A program made the translations under genes and the position numbers. A stretch of DNA of 64,000 nt from Bacteroidales bacterium. Lineage in GTDB: Bacteria > Bacteroidota > Bacteroidia > Bacteroidales > UBA932. The notes under the pieces were generated by a model. That model was not told where the DNA came from and searched no databases. It was given only the letters and a program-made list of their open reading frames with translations. The DNA is taken from NCBI GenBank assembly GCA_017546605.1, contig JAFYSH010000002.1:1-64000 (forward strand), read 5' to 3'. This document shows, in pieces, positions 19,500 to 27,954 of this stretch (within the stretch, counting starts at the first letter, position 1; every line of letters starts with the position of its first letter).

Positions 19500-20450
19500 A
19501 TGAATTCAAATAGCAGAAATTTCGCGCTGGTGGGAGCGGCAGGGTATATTGCTCCCCGACATTTGCGGGCCATTCTGGATACTGGAAACCGCCTATGTGC
19601 AGCCTATGATCCATTTGATAGTGTGGGTATTTTAGATAGCTATTTCCCGGATGCGGCCTTTTTTACCCAGCAAGAGTTGTTTGATCATCATCTTCACTTG
19701 TTAAAAGGTCAGGGAACCCGGATTGACTATTTATCGGTTTGTACACCCAACTATTTGCACGATGCGCAGATCCGCTATGGGTTGCGCCTGGGAGCTCAGG
19801 TAATTTGTGAGAAACCGGTGGTATTGGATCCTCAAAGCATTGACCAGATTGTGGCGATGGAGCAGGAAACGGGCTGTCATTGCTATACCATTTTGCAATT
19901 GCGTTTGCACGAAGCCATCCGAGCGTTGAAAGAGCGGATTGCTGCGGGACCGAAAGATAAGGTGTACGATGTAGATCTGACTTACATCACCTCGCGTGGA
20001 AATTGGTATTACACGTCCTGGAAGGGTGATGAACGCAAGAGTGGCGGAGTGGCTACCAACATTGGGGTTCATTTTTACGATATGCTGCAATGGATTTTTG
20101 GACCAGTTACCAAGAATGTGGTTCACGTCAAGACACACGACCGGGTGGCGGGCTATTTGGAATTGGAACGGGCTCGTGTCCGTTATTTCTTGAGTATCAA
20201 TGCGGATACCTTGCCTCAGAACGCTGTCCAAGGAGAAAAACGAACCTATCGCACCATCTTGATTGATGGGCAGGAGTTTGAATTCAGTGCCGGATTTACC
20301 GAATTACATACAGAGTCTTACCGGAAAATCTTGGGCGGAGAAGGTTTCCGAATTCAAGAGGCCCGCAATTGCATTGAGATTGTTTCGGATATTCGGCACG
20401 CTCAACCTGTCGGATTGAAGGGAGATTACCATCCACTCGCAGCAAAGTAA
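19500..20450 (+). CDS. wlbA: UDP-GlcNAcA 3-dehydrogenase, WlbA/WbpB type (Gfo/Idh/MocA family)
   Basis: A 316-residue cytoplasmic oxidoreductase, the same length as Pseudomonas WbpB, to which it looks very close (NFALVGAAGYIAPRHLRAI, LSVCTPNYLHDAQI, CEKPVV, VDLTYITSRGNWYYTSWKGD, GVATNIGVHFYDMLQWIFG). Glu104-Lys105-Pro106 is the Gfo/Idh/MocA catalytic signature. It oxidises C3 of UDP-N-acetylglucosaminuronic acid with NAD+. With the next two genes it would make UDP-2,3-diacetamido-2,3-dideoxyglucuronic acid, an O-antigen or capsule sugar precursor. It is first of three co-oriented genes, 7 nt before the aminotransferase, and probably has a leaderless start. Confidence 0.9.
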   Translation: MNSNSRNFALVGAAGYIAPRHLRAILDTGNRLCAAYDPFDSVGILDSYFPDAAFFTQQELFDHHLHLLKGQGTRIDYLSVCTPNYLHDAQIRYGLRLGAQVICEKPVVLDPQSIDQIVAMEQETGCHCYTILQLRLHEAIRALKERIAAGPKDKVYDVDLTYITSRGNWYYTSWKGDERKSGGVATNIGVHFYDMLQWIFGPVTKNVVHVKTHDRVAGYLELERARVRYFLSINADTLPQNAVQGEKRTYRTILIDGQEFEFSAGFTELHTESYRKILGGEGFRIQEARNCIEIVSDIRHAQPVGLKGDYHPLAAK

Positions 20451-20457
20451 GCCTGTT

Positions 20458-21633
20458 ATGACGGTACGCGACGATATCAAAATGTGTGACTTGTTGCAGC
20501 CTTACCTGCAGCAGCACGAGCAGATTCATGCCGCAATGGCGGAGGTGATGACGGCAACCGCTTTTATCAATGGTCCCCAGGTGGGGGCTTTTGCCCGGCA
20601 GTTGGAAGACTATCTTTCGGTCAAGCGGGTGGTGCCTTGTGGAAATGGGACCGATGCCTTGCAGATTGCCCTGATGGCGCTGGATCTGGAACCGGGGGAT
20701 GGGGTCATTGTACCGGCATTTACGTACGTTGCTTCGGCTGAAGTGATTGCTTTGTTGGGTTTGAATCCGGTCTTGGTGGATGTGGATCCCGATACATTTT
20801 TGTTGCAGCCGGAGGCGATTGAAGAGGCAATTCATTACTATCCGGGACGCTGTCGGGCGGTGATTCCGGTGCATTTGTTTGGACAAAGTTGTCCGATGGA
20901 GCCGATTCTGCAATTGGCTCGTCAATACGACCTGTATGTGATCGAAGACAATGCTCAGGCGCTGGGCGCACGCTGTCAATTGGCTGACGGAAAGTGGTAT
21001 GCAACCGGTACGATGGGAGCAATTGGCTGTACCTCCTTTTTCCCGACCAAAAACCTGGGTTGCATGGGGGATGGTGGTGCAATGATGACCCAAGATCAGG
21101 TGTTGGGAGACCGACTGCATCGGATTGCCAATCATGGTCAGCGGGTGAAATACCGTCACGATGAGGTGGGGTGCAACAGTCGTCTGGACACCTTGCAAGC
21201 GGCGATTCTTTCGGTCAAGTTGAAATCGCTGGATGCGGCCAATCAGGCCCGCCAACAGGCCGCTGCCCGTTACGATGCGCTACTGGCCGATTGTGCGGAT
21301 GTCTTGCAGACGCCGCTTCGTAGTACCGATTCTACGCACGTTTTTCATCAATATACGTTGACGCTATGGGAGGGGAACCGGCATGGATCCGATGGGGTTA
21401 GCCAACGGGATGCCTTGAAGCAGTACTTGCAGGAGCGGGGTGTGCCTACCATGGTGTATTATCCCATTCCTTTGCATCAACAGCCTGCTTTTAAGGGTTG
21501 TACGTGTATTGGGGATTTGCCGGTTGCGACCCAATTGACCCAACAGGTGATTGCATTGCCGATGCATACAGCTCTGACACAAGAGCAACAAATGTATATT
21601 GCGGATCAGATTCGCGGTTTTTTTGGCCGATAG
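20458..21633 (+). CDS. wbpE: DegT/DnrJ/EryC1 family aminotransferase, WbpE/WlbC type
   Basis: A 391-residue PLP-dependent sugar aminotransferase. The Schiff-base lysine is Lys198 in SFFPTKNLGCMGDGGAMM, and the motifs GNGTDALQIALMAL, PAFTYVASAEVIALLG and VIPVHLFGQSCPM are standard for the family. In context it transfers an amino group from glutamate to the 3-keto intermediate made by the preceding dehydrogenase, giving UDP-2-acetamido-3-amino-glucuronate. The start at 20458 is 7 nt after the previous stop; an ATG at 20482 (MCDLLQPYLQQ) is an alternative. The assignment rests on operon context, because the aminotransferase family alone covers many sugars. Confidence 0.88.
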   Translation: MTVRDDIKMCDLLQPYLQQHEQIHAAMAEVMTATAFINGPQVGAFARQLEDYLSVKRVVPCGNGTDALQIALMALDLEPGDGVIVPAFTYVASAEVIALLGLNPVLVDVDPDTFLLQPEAIEEAIHYYPGRCRAVIPVHLFGQSCPMEPILQLARQYDLYVIEDNAQALGARCQLADGKWYATGTMGAIGCTSFFPTKNLGCMGDGGAMMTQDQVLGDRLHRIANHGQRVKYRHDEVGCNSRLDTLQAAILSVKLKSLDAANQARQQAAARYDALLADCADVLQTPLRSTDSTHVFHQYTLTLWEGNRHGSDGVSQRDALKQYLQERGVPTMVYYPIPLHQQPAFKGCTCIGDLPVATQLTQQVIALPMHTALTQEQQMYIADQIRGFFGR

Positions 21634-21659
21634 CCATCTTTTAAATTAGAAATTGGACC

Positions 21660-22244
21660 ATGGACAAGAACAAAGCTTATTATGCGCACGAAACAGCCGT
21701 GATTGACGAGGGTTGCCAGATTGGTGCGGGTACCCGAATTTGGCATTTTTCACACTTGATGGGGGGCTGTCGGATCGGAGAGGCCTGTAATATTGGTCAG
21801 AATGTGGTGATTTCTCCGGAGGTAGTGTTGGGAAATCGGGTGAAGGTACAGAACAATGTTTCGCTTTATACCGGCGTGATTTGTGAGGACGATGTGTTCT
21901 TGGGGCCTTCTTGTGTGTTTACCAATGTGATCAATCCGCGAAGTGCATTTGTCAGAAAAGATCAATACCGCCCCACTCACATCGGACAAGGTGCTACCAT
22001 TGGGGCGAATGCAACGTTGGTATGTGGCCATCCCATTGGAGCCTATGCTTTTGTAGGAGCGGGAGCGGTTGTAGTACAGGAAGTATTGCCCTACGCCTTG
22101 GTGGTAGGAAATCCTTCCCGTCAGATCGGTTGGGTATCCCGCGCCGGACACCGTCTGGAGTTTGATCAACAGGGCAGAGCGGTTTGTCCGGAGACGGGAG
22201 AGGTTTATCAACTGGTGGATGGACAAGTGTCCTTACTTGCCTAA
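21660..22244 (+). CDS. wbpD: UDP-2-acetamido-3-amino-2,3-dideoxyglucuronate N-acetyltransferase, WbpD/WlbB type
   Basis: A 194-residue left-handed beta-helix (hexapeptide repeat) acyltransferase, expected to act as a trimer. Typical stretches are [48 protein letters not shown] and [14 protein letters not shown]. It would acetylate the 3-amino group using acetyl-CoA, the last step of this sugar pathway. It lies 26 nt after the aminotransferase. Its 3' end overlaps the convergent peroxiredoxin gene by 12 nt, and no terminator is visible between them. The UDP-GlcNAc 6-dehydrogenase needed upstream of the pathway is not in the window. Confidence 0.9.
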   Translation: MDKNKAYYAHETAVIDEGCQIGAGTRIWHFSHLMGGCRIGEACNIGQNVVISPEVVLGNRVKVQNNVSLYTGVICEDDVFLGPSCVFTNVINPRSAFVRKDQYRPTHIGQGATIGANATLVCGHPIGAYAFVGAGAVVVQEVLPYALVVGNPSRQIGWVSRAGHRLEFDQQGRAVCPETGEVYQLVDGQVSLLA

Positions 22245-22934
22245 TTTCTTTTCCACCGCTTCTTTGCTGAGTTTCTTGGTGCAGAAGAACCAGTCGTGGC
22301 AGTGAATGTCTTCATCGGTGCTTTGCATTCGGTCTTTCGCTACACCACAGGATCCAGCTGTCGGTACGATTACGTCGTCGCCTGGTTGCCAGTCAGCAGG
22401 CATGGCTACCCCAAAATTATCGGCTGTTTGTAGTGCGATGATTACACGTTTGATTTCGTCAAAGTTCCGGCCCAGCGCCAAGGGATAGTACATGATGGTG
22501 CGGATGCGGTCTTGCGGGTCGATGAAGAACACGGCTCTTACCGCAGAGGTTTCGCTGTCGCCCGGGTGGATCATGCCGTAGAGGGAAGCGACTTCGGTCT
22601 TGATATCAACGATCAAAGGGAACTTAACTTCCACATCTTTCATCCCTTTCCAGTTGATCTTTTCTTTGATGGTGCGCAACCAGGCAATGTGGCTGTACAA
22701 ACCATCGACTGACAAACCAACCAATTGGGTATTGAGTTGTTCAAACTCTTCCGCCATGGTAGCAAAGGTCATGAACTCGGATGTGCAGACCGGTGTGAAG
22801 TCGGCAGGGTGGCTGAACAAGATTTTCCATTTTCCTTTGTAATCGCCCGGGAAGTTGATTTCACCTTGGGTGGTCATAGCTTTGAAAGAGGGAGCGACAT
22901 CACCGATGCGCGGCATACTATTTATATTTTCCAT
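22233..22934 (-). CDS. Peroxiredoxin, Prx6/AhpC-TSA type
   Basis: A 233-residue cytoplasmic peroxidase that reduces hydrogen peroxide and organic peroxides. The peroxidatic Cys50 sits in [13 protein letters not shown]. The C-terminal 1-cysPrx domain carries further cysteines (Cys196, Cys212 and Cys218 in SCGV...HCHDWFFC), like the archaeal-type Prx6 proteins that resolve through C-terminal cysteines. The length is normal. Single-gene unit with a full TTTG-N20-TATCTTTG promoter and a 47-nt leader. Its 3' end overlaps the wbpD-like gene on the other strand. Confidence 0.92.
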   Translation of the reverse strand: MENINSMPRIGDVAPSFKAMTTQGEINFPGDYKGKWKILFSHPADFTPVCTSEFMTFATMAEEFEQLNTQLVGLSVDGLYSHIAWLRTIKEKINWKGMKDVEVKFPLIVDIKTEVASLYGMIHPGDSETSAVRAVFFIDPQDRIRTIMYYPLALGRNFDEIKRVIIALQTADNFGVAMPADWQPGDDVIVPTAGSCGVAKDRMQSTDEDIHCHDWFFCTKKLSKEAVEKKLGK

Positions 22935-22985
22935 AATCTTATCTTTTTTATTGTTTTATAATGTGTTTTGTTTTTGTTTCTGTTG

Positions 22986-23017
22986 CAAAGATAGGACCGT
23001 AAATCAATCTATGCAAA
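22986..23017 (-). promoter_or_regulatory. Full Bacteroidetes promoter of the peroxiredoxin gene
   Basis: On the minus strand TTTG (23014-23017) is followed after exactly 20 nt by TATCTTTG (22986-22993), the canonical -33/-7 arrangement. Confidence 0.8.
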
Positions 23018-23053
23018 CGATAGAAATGATAAGAATATAGATGGTGTCAATAA

Positions 23054-23099
23054 CAAAAACAATGGCGTATGAAGGAGTAATGGATCTCCGACATACGCC
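23054..23099 (-). terminator. Terminator of htpG
   Basis: GGCGTATG (23064-23071) and CATACGCC (23092-23099) pair perfectly, with an inner GGAG/CTCC extension; on the minus strand ATTGTTTTTG follows. Confidence 0.75.
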
Positions 23100-23124
23100 A
23101 GGTAGTTTTCTTTAATTGCTTGGT

Positions 23125-25092
23125 TTACAGCAAGGAAATGCTACGTTTGATGAATTCGTTCAAGGATTTGCCTTTCAAGAGGTTGTTGGCCAGTAGCGCC
23201 AGATCGGTGAGCTGGTGCAACAAGTCGTTGCTCTCGGCAAAGTGAACCATTTCAGCTTTGCGTTCGTTGCGAATGCGGTCCAGTTCGTTTTGGAGGCGTT
23301 CGCGTTCCTCTTTTTGATCTTCTGCAACGGCATCCAGGCTTTGTTGGATGGCTGCTCGTTCAGCGCTCCATGCAGCTGCTTTTTCAGCGGTAGCCGTTGT
23401 TTTGGCAGCGAGGATGCGTTGGATGAGCGGGTTTTCCACGTTGACCATGATGTTGTAAGAAGCGGGCATTTCTCCGTAGAAGTTCATACCACCCCCCACG
23501 GCGGACATTTCCCGATAACGACGCATGAATTCAGATTGGGTAATAAGGATCGGTTGCCCTTCTGCTCCGAGATTCTCTGCGGTTACAAAATAGTGATTTC
23601 CAGTGGGAAGAGCGCATTCAAAGATGGCTGACAAATCGTTTTGTTCCTCTTCGCTGAGTTCGGGATGGCTCAGTTCCTCTTTGCGGATGAGTTTGTCGAT
23701 GGCATCGGCATCCACGCGAGCAAAAACGGCGTCCGGAATTTTGGTTTCCAACAATTGGACAAAGTGTGCATCCAGCGGGCAGTCAAACAGCAGTACATCG
23801 TATCCTTTGTTTTTAGCAGTTTCGATGTAGGCATATTGTTCTTCCAAGTTGGTGGCATAGAGGTAAACCACTTTTTTGTCTTTGTCTGTTTGTTCGGCTT
23901 CAATGGCCTTGCGGTAATCCTCGTAGGCGAAGAACTTGCCGTCTGTGTTCTTGAAGAGGGCAAATTTTTCTGCACGTTCGCAGAATTTTTGGTCTGACAA
24001 CATACCGAATTCAATGAACAGTTTCAAGTTATCCCATTTGGATTCGAAGTTAGTGCGGTCGTTTTTGAAGATTTCTTCCAAACGATCGGCTACCTTTTTG
24101 GTGATGTAGGTGGAAATTTTCTTGACGTTGGAATCCGATTGCAGGTAGCTGCGGGAAACGTTCAACGGAATGTCCGGTGAGTCAATGACCCCGTGTAGCA
24201 GGGTAAGGAACTCGGGTACGATGTTTTCGACAGAGTCGGTGACAAATACCTGGTTGCAGAAGAGTTGAATCTTGTTGCGTTGGATGTCCATTTGTTCCTT
24301 GATTTTCGGGAAGTAGAGGACACCGGTGAGGTTGAACGGATAATCCACGTTCAGGTGAATGTAGAACAACGGATCATCTTGCATCGGATATAGTTCCCGG
24401 TAGAAGTTCAGGTAGTCTTCTTCTTTCAAGTCTGCCGGTTTTTTGGTCCAAATCGGATCCGTGGTGTTGATGGTCTTGTCTGCAAAAGCAATCGGAATCG
24501 GCATGAACTTGCAGTATTTGTTCAGCAGGGTGCGGATACGGCTTTCTTCGCCAAATTCGGTGGCATCATCATCCAGGTAGAGGGTAATGGCGGTACCACG
24601 TTCAGTGCGTTCGCCTTCTGTGAGGGTATATTCCGGGGTGCCATCGCATTCCCAGCGGACAGCCGAGGCTCCTTCTTTCCAAGACAAGGTGTTGATGACC
24701 ACTTTCTTGGACACCATAAATGACGAGTAGAAACCCAAACCAAAGTGGCCGATGATGTTGCCCAATTGGTCTTTGTATTTTTCGAGGAATTCTCCAGCGC
24801 TGGAGAAAGCAATCTGGTTGATGTACTTGTCCACTTCTTCAGCTGTCATCCCGATACCGTGGTCGGTGATGGTCAGCGTTTTGGCTTCCGTATCCAAAGC
24901 CACTTGGATGGTCAGGTCGCCCAATTCGCCCTTGAATTCACCGCAGCCAGCCAAGGCTTTCATTTTTTGCGTTGCATCGACGGCGTTGGCCACCAGCTCG
25001 CGCAAGAAGATTTCGTGATCGGAGTATAGGAATTTCTTGATGACGGGGAAGATGTTTTCAGTCGTTACCCCAATTTTTCCAGTTTGTGCCAT
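23125..25092 (-). CDS. htpG: Molecular chaperone HtpG (Hsp90)
   Basis: A 655-residue cytoplasmic Hsp90 homologue. The N-terminal GHKL ATPase domain shows FLRELVANAVDA (N-box), ITDHGIGM and IGHFGLGFYSSFMVS. The middle domain has NVSRSYLQSDSNVKKI. The C-terminal dimerisation part is somewhat divergent from E. coli and ends NEFIKRSISLL, without the MEEVD tail of eukaryotes. The frame extends upstream to 25164, but the ATG at 25092 starts the family-like sequence MAQTGKIGVTTENIFPVIKK. It lies just downstream of the hsp20 gene, with a terminator-like hairpin between, so the two stress genes are adjacent but probably separate transcripts. Confidence 0.95.
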   Translation of the reverse strand: MAQTGKIGVTTENIFPVIKKFLYSDHEIFLRELVANAVDATQKMKALAGCGEFKGELGDLTIQVALDTEAKTLTITDHGIGMTAEEVDKYINQIAFSSAGEFLEKYKDQLGNIIGHFGLGFYSSFMVSKKVVINTLSWKEGASAVRWECDGTPEYTLTEGERTERGTAITLYLDDDATEFGEESRIRTLLNKYCKFMPIPIAFADKTINTTDPIWTKKPADLKEEDYLNFYRELYPMQDDPLFYIHLNVDYPFNLTGVLYFPKIKEQMDIQRNKIQLFCNQVFVTDSVENIVPEFLTLLHGVIDSPDIPLNVSRSYLQSDSNVKKISTYITKKVADRLEEIFKNDRTNFESKWDNLKLFIEFGMLSDQKFCERAEKFALFKNTDGKFFAYEDYRKAIEAEQTDKDKKVVYLYATNLEEQYAYIETAKNKGYDVLLFDCPLDAHFVQLLETKIPDAVFARVDADAIDKLIRKEELSHPELSEEEQNDLSAIFECALPTGNHYFVTAENLGAEGQPILITQSEFMRRYREMSAVGGGMNFYGEMPASYNIMVNVENPLIQRILAAKTTATAEKAAAWSAERAAIQQSLDAVAEDQKEERERLQNELDRIRNERKAEMVHFAESNDLLHQLTDLALLANNLLKGKSLNEFIKRSISLL

Positions 25093-25165
25093 ATTGTTTT
25101 TGATTTTTATGTGACCCACTAAAACAAAAGCTGTACCACAGCCGGTAAAATGACAAAATGACACA

Positions 25166-25195
25166 AAATAATAGGCGACTGTTGCCAGCCGCCTA
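25166..25195 (-). terminator. Terminator-like hairpin after hsp20
   Basis: TAGGCG and CGCCTA (outer) plus CTG/CAG (inner) form a hairpin; on the minus strand TTATTTTG follows. Confidence 0.55.
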
Positions 25196-25203
25196 CCGTT
25201 GTT

Positions 25204-25638
25204 TTATTCAACTTTGATTTCTACTTCCTTTTCTTGGACCGGTGCATCCAGGTCTTTGGGGATGAGGATTTTGAGAACACCGTGTTTCATCTTGGCCTCT
25301 ATCTGGTCTTTTTTGATGTGGTCCGGAAGCAGCAAGGTTTGTTCATAGTGGGTGTAGGAAAATTCCCGACGGATGAATTTTTCTTCCTTCCGATCACTTT
25401 TTTCTTCCTTTTTGTGATCCATTCGGATGACCAGGTGATTGTCTTCGTTGACACGAATTTTAAAATCATCCTTGCACATTCCCGGTGCGGCAATTTCTAC
25501 TTTGTAGTCCTGATCGCTTTCAATGACATTGATCGCGGGAGAACGCAGATTTCCTATTTTTCCAAAACCTTCGTCCCAAAAATCGTTGAATAATGTGGGC
25601 AACCAAGTGTGTTGTTGGGCCCGTTTAATCGGTAACAT
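25204..25638 (-). CDS. Hsp20/alpha-crystallin small heat shock protein
   Basis: A 144-residue ATP-independent holdase. The N-terminal arm (LPTLFNDFWDEGFG) precedes an alpha-crystallin domain spanning residues ~38-130. Its final beta-strand is preceded by the conserved MKHGVLKILIPK, equivalent to the A-x-x-x-G-V-L motif with a Lys change. The C-terminal tail is short. The gene has a strong Shine-Dalgarno site, unusual for this organism, which supports the start at 25638 and fits high expression under stress. htpG follows 111 nt downstream. Confidence 0.93.
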   Translation of the reverse strand: MLPIKRAQQHTWLPTLFNDFWDEGFGKIGNLRSPAINVIESDQDYKVEIAAPGMCKDDFKIRVNEDNHLVIRMDHKKEEKSDRKEEKFIRREFSYTHYEQTLLLPDHIKKDQIEAKMKHGVLKILIPKDLDAPVQEKEVEIKVE

Positions 25639-25647
25639 AGCAAATTT

Positions 25648-25655
25648 CTCCTTTT
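25648..25655 (-). promoter_or_regulatory. Shine-Dalgarno site of hsp20
   Basis: Minus-strand AAAAGGAG lies 9 nt before the ATG at 25638. Most other starts in the window lack any purine-rich SD, so this one stands out. Confidence 0.7.
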
Positions 25656-25686
25656 ATTAGTTCGTTCGTTTTTTTGGAGGCCATCA

Positions 25687-25718
25687 ACAAAAAGATCCGA
25701 TCGTCTCCGACCGGATCT
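25687..25718 (-). terminator. Terminator of the DUF4923 operon
   Basis: AGATCCG (25693-25699) pairs with CGGATCT (25712-25718), with GAT/GTC-type inner contacts; on the minus strand TTTTTGTTG follows. Confidence 0.75.
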
Positions 25719-25741
25719 GTATCAAATAATGGACCAAAAGT

Positions 25742-26338
25742 TTACTTGCGTTCCAGTTTGAAGCCCAAGTTCACGCCTTTATTTTTCTTGATGAGCTCTT
25801 CTAGGCTTTGGAGGGATGAGCTATTCTTGGAATCGGTGATGCTTTTCAAGAATTTGAGCATTTCATCGGCGGGAAAGACCAGTTTTAAAGTTTTTCCATC
25901 GCAAACAGCAGATCCGTTCAGTTTGATCAGGTTGAGGACTTTGCCGTAGGATAAGGTGATGGCATTGTCTTTTGACTTGAGGTTGTAAGTACCGCTATAT
26001 TCTTTGTCTTTGAAATAGTTGGTGAAATTCTTGTTGGTTGCAAAGGTGTAACCAAATGTGCCGGTTTTCATTCCTATTTCTTTCAAACAAGCATCCAATT
26101 GTTTGGTGAAGGTCTTGGCCAGTGCATTGGATGCCACATCTTTCAAGGCATTGTCGGTATCAAAAACGATGGCGGATCCGGCAAAGGTCCAGGTACCCGT
26201 AACGTCCTTTGTTGTGGTACTGGTGAGGTTGTCCACGGCTTTGTTGACCATGTTTTTCCAATTTTGGGCAGTGAGGGTAGTACCTACGAGGGAGAGTAGG
26301 CAGATTCCTAACAAACGGAACATTGAAATGTGTTTCAT
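25742..26338 (-). CDS. DUF4923 family exported protein
   Basis: A 198-residue exported protein with signal peptide MKHISMFRLLGICLLSLVGT, likely cut after TTLTA. The mature part looks like the lipocalin-like DUF4923 family of Bacteroidales (DVTGTWTFAGSAIVFDTDNALKD, GYTFATNKNFTNYFKDKEYSGTY, LVFPADEMLKFLKSI). The family is of unknown function and probably periplasmic. The ATG at 26338 is preferred to 26344 because it fits the signal peptide. It lies 24 nt after the lipoprotein gene upstream, and a terminator follows. Confidence 0.78.
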   Translation of the reverse strand: MKHISMFRLLGICLLSLVGTTLTAQNWKNMVNKAVDNLTSTTTKDVTGTWTFAGSAIVFDTDNALKDVASNALAKTFTKQLDACLKEIGMKTGTFGYTFATNKNFTNYFKDKEYSGTYNLKSKDNAITLSYGKVLNLIKLNGSAVCDGKTLKLVFPADEMLKFLKSITDSKNSSSLQSLEELIKKNKGVNLGFKLERK

Positions 26339-26362
26339 AATCAAATAACAAGGTTTTGCGGA

Positions 26363-27352
26363 TTAGAATCGTCTTATAGCACGAACGCAGAAGTTGGAGG
26401 TCTTCAAGGGGTTGGTGCAGGTGACGTCGTTGATGATAAAGGCAAACGTGGTGGCCATATCATCGGTAATTTCAGTAGAGGTCCAGAAGTGGGATCCGAG
26501 AACGACTTCGTCGGTAAAGTATTGTTCAAAGACAGCGTGAGCTTCCGGGTTCAGGGAGCTTGTGCCACCATTGTAAGCCGCCCACAATTTTTCAGTTTCT
26601 TCGTAGCAGGGCAGGAACCAGCCTTCTCCGTGGTCAGCACACCATTTTGCGGCCGGGTAGTTTTCTTCCCAGTCCGGCATACGGCAGATCATTTCGAAGT
26701 TCAAATCACCTTTCATATAGAAGGCTCCTACTTGTTCGTATACCAATGACCAGGGCAAATAGGCTTCATCCAGCGATACGATCATACCGGTTTTTCCGTC
26801 ATCAGATACGGTAAATACCACTCCTTTGTGTTCAGCTACGTGGTAGAAATCACCCACTTGGAAGGTCCAATTCGGATTGTGTACTTGCGGGATGTCTGAT
26901 TCGATGATTACGGATTCGGATACCAGTTCGTTATAGTGCGCTACAAATTCATAAACACCGGCTTGTGTGCTGGTAAATTGTGGAGCCTCCAACAAGAGTT
27001 GGGGGAGTTGGTAGATGGTAGCATCGGCAGTTACCTCTTCGGTAGTTTCTCCAGTTTGCAGCAAGACTTGGAAAAATACGGTGTCTTTTCCGTTGCAAGC
27101 AACAAAGGTGGTGTCTGCCTGCAACACCAGGATCGGAGCCGGAGTGTCGGGATCCGGATCCGGGTTGGGGTTTGGATCGGGGTCGGGATTGGGATCCGGG
27201 TTGGGGTCAGGATTCGGGTCCTGGCCAGGATCTTGATTGTCATTTCCAGGGGTTTCTTGCTCTTGATTTTCAGGAGTTTTTGAATCAGGATCGCAAGAAA
27301 TAACACTAAAGCAAATGGTCAGTGCCAATAAACAGGTGATTATCTGTTTCAT
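26363..27352 (-). CDS. Lipoprotein with Asp-Pro-Asn repeat stalk and DUF1566/FISUMP-like C-terminus
   Basis: A 329-residue lipoprotein with lipobox SVISC (Cys20) followed by DPDSKTPENQEQE, so surface export is likely. Residues ~40-70 form a (D/N)P repeat stalk. An Ig-like segment (ILVLQADTTFVACNGKDTVFFQV) comes next, then a C-terminal domain with GVVFTVSDDGKTGMIVSLDEA, KWCADHGEGWFLPCYEE and a final CVRAIRRF, as in the DUF1566/Lcl and FISUMP lectin-like families. The start at 27352 is chosen over 27364 for its signal peptide. It shares a transcript with the DUF4923 gene. Ligand unknown. Confidence 0.72.
   Translation of the reverse strand: MKQIITCLLALTICFSVISCDPDSKTPENQEQETPGNDNQDPGQDPNPDPNPDPNPDPDPNPNPDPDPDTPAPILVLQADTTFVACNGKDTVFFQVLLQTGETTEEVTADATIYQLPQLLLEAPQFTSTQAGVYEFVAHYNELVSESVIIESDIPQVHNPNWTFQVGDFYHVAEHKGVVFTVSDDGKTGMIVSLDEAYLPWSLVYEQVGAFYMKGDLNFEMICRMPDWEENYPAAKWCADHGEGWFLPCYEETEKLWAAYNGGTSSLNPEAHAVFEQYFTDEVVLGSHFWTSTEITDDMATTFAFIINDVTCTNPLKTSNFCVRAIRRF
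27141..27235 (-). repeat. Short tandem repeats encoding the Asp/Pro/Asn stalk
   Basis: Near-repeats of GGATCCGG, GGGTTGGGG and GGATCGGGGTCGGG in 6- to 12-nt periods encode the DPNPDP run. Length changes in multiples of 6 would keep the frame. Confidence 0.75.
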
Positions 27353-27494
27353 GTTGTACTTCATCTCGTTTCTTTTTTTAGTATGGTTGGCAAAAATAGG
27401 TGTTTACGTGTTACTTTCAAAATTTAATTTCATTGTGATTTTGGCATAGATATTGATGTTTTTTTGACAACAAACCCATAAAAAGAAATGAAAT

Positions 27495-27869
27495 ATGAAT
27501 ACAAAATTTTATAGATGCAGGCATTGTGGAAACGTAATTACCCACGTGCATACGAGTGGAGTTAAAGTAGTTTGTTGCGGTGAGCCGATGCAAGAATTGG
27601 ATCCGAATACGGTGGATGCTTCCCGCGAGAAGCACGTTCCTCAGTTGTTGTGGGAAGGACGTCGTTTAATTGTTCAGATTGGCAGTGAGCAGCATCCGAT
27701 GACTCAGGAGCACTCCATTGAATGGATTGCCGTGGAAACGAAAAAAGGCCTGCAGGTGAAGTACCTTAAACCGGGCAGTAAGCCGGAAGCCTCATTCGTG
27801 TTGTGTGAAGAGGATGAGTTGCGGGGCGTGGTGGCTTATTGTAACTTACACGGACTGTGGAAGGCTTAG
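27495..27869 (+). CDS. dfx: Desulfoferrodoxin (2Fe superoxide reductase)
   Basis: A 124-residue non-haem iron enzyme that reduces superoxide to peroxide without making oxygen, useful to an anaerobe. The N-terminal desulforedoxin domain has all four iron ligands: Cys8, Cys11, Cys27 and Cys28. The catalytic domain has EKHVP (Glu45, Lys46, His47), His67 and His73 in HPMTQEHSIEW, and Cys116 and His119 in CNLHGLW, completing the His4-Cys1 centre. It is therefore the two-iron class. Single gene with its own terminator; the redox neighbour is a nitroreductase-like gene on the other strand. Confidence 0.95.
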   Translation: MNTKFYRCRHCGNVITHVHTSGVKVVCCGEPMQELDPNTVDASREKHVPQLLWEGRRLIVQIGSEQHPMTQEHSIEWIAVETKKGLQVKYLKPGSKPEASFVLCEEDELRGVVAYCNLHGLWKA

Positions 27870-27913
27870 CACTTCTGCGGGGACTGGAATATATATACGA
27901 CCTTCAATGGAAG

Positions 27914-27949
27914 CAGGGGGAAAACAGCGCATTTTCCTCCCTGTTTTTT
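27914..27949 (+). terminator. Terminator after desulfoferrodoxin
   Basis: CAGGGGGAAAA and TTTTCCTCCCTG pair with one bulge around a 7-nt loop, followed by TTTTTT. Confidence 0.8.
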
Positions 27950-27954
27950 AGTGT

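Noticed and set aside
20296-21255. 319-codon open frame on the minus strand
   Set aside because: Lies across the wlbA and wbpE-like genes, both of which have clear motifs; the translation is rich in His and Arg and looks like a shadow.
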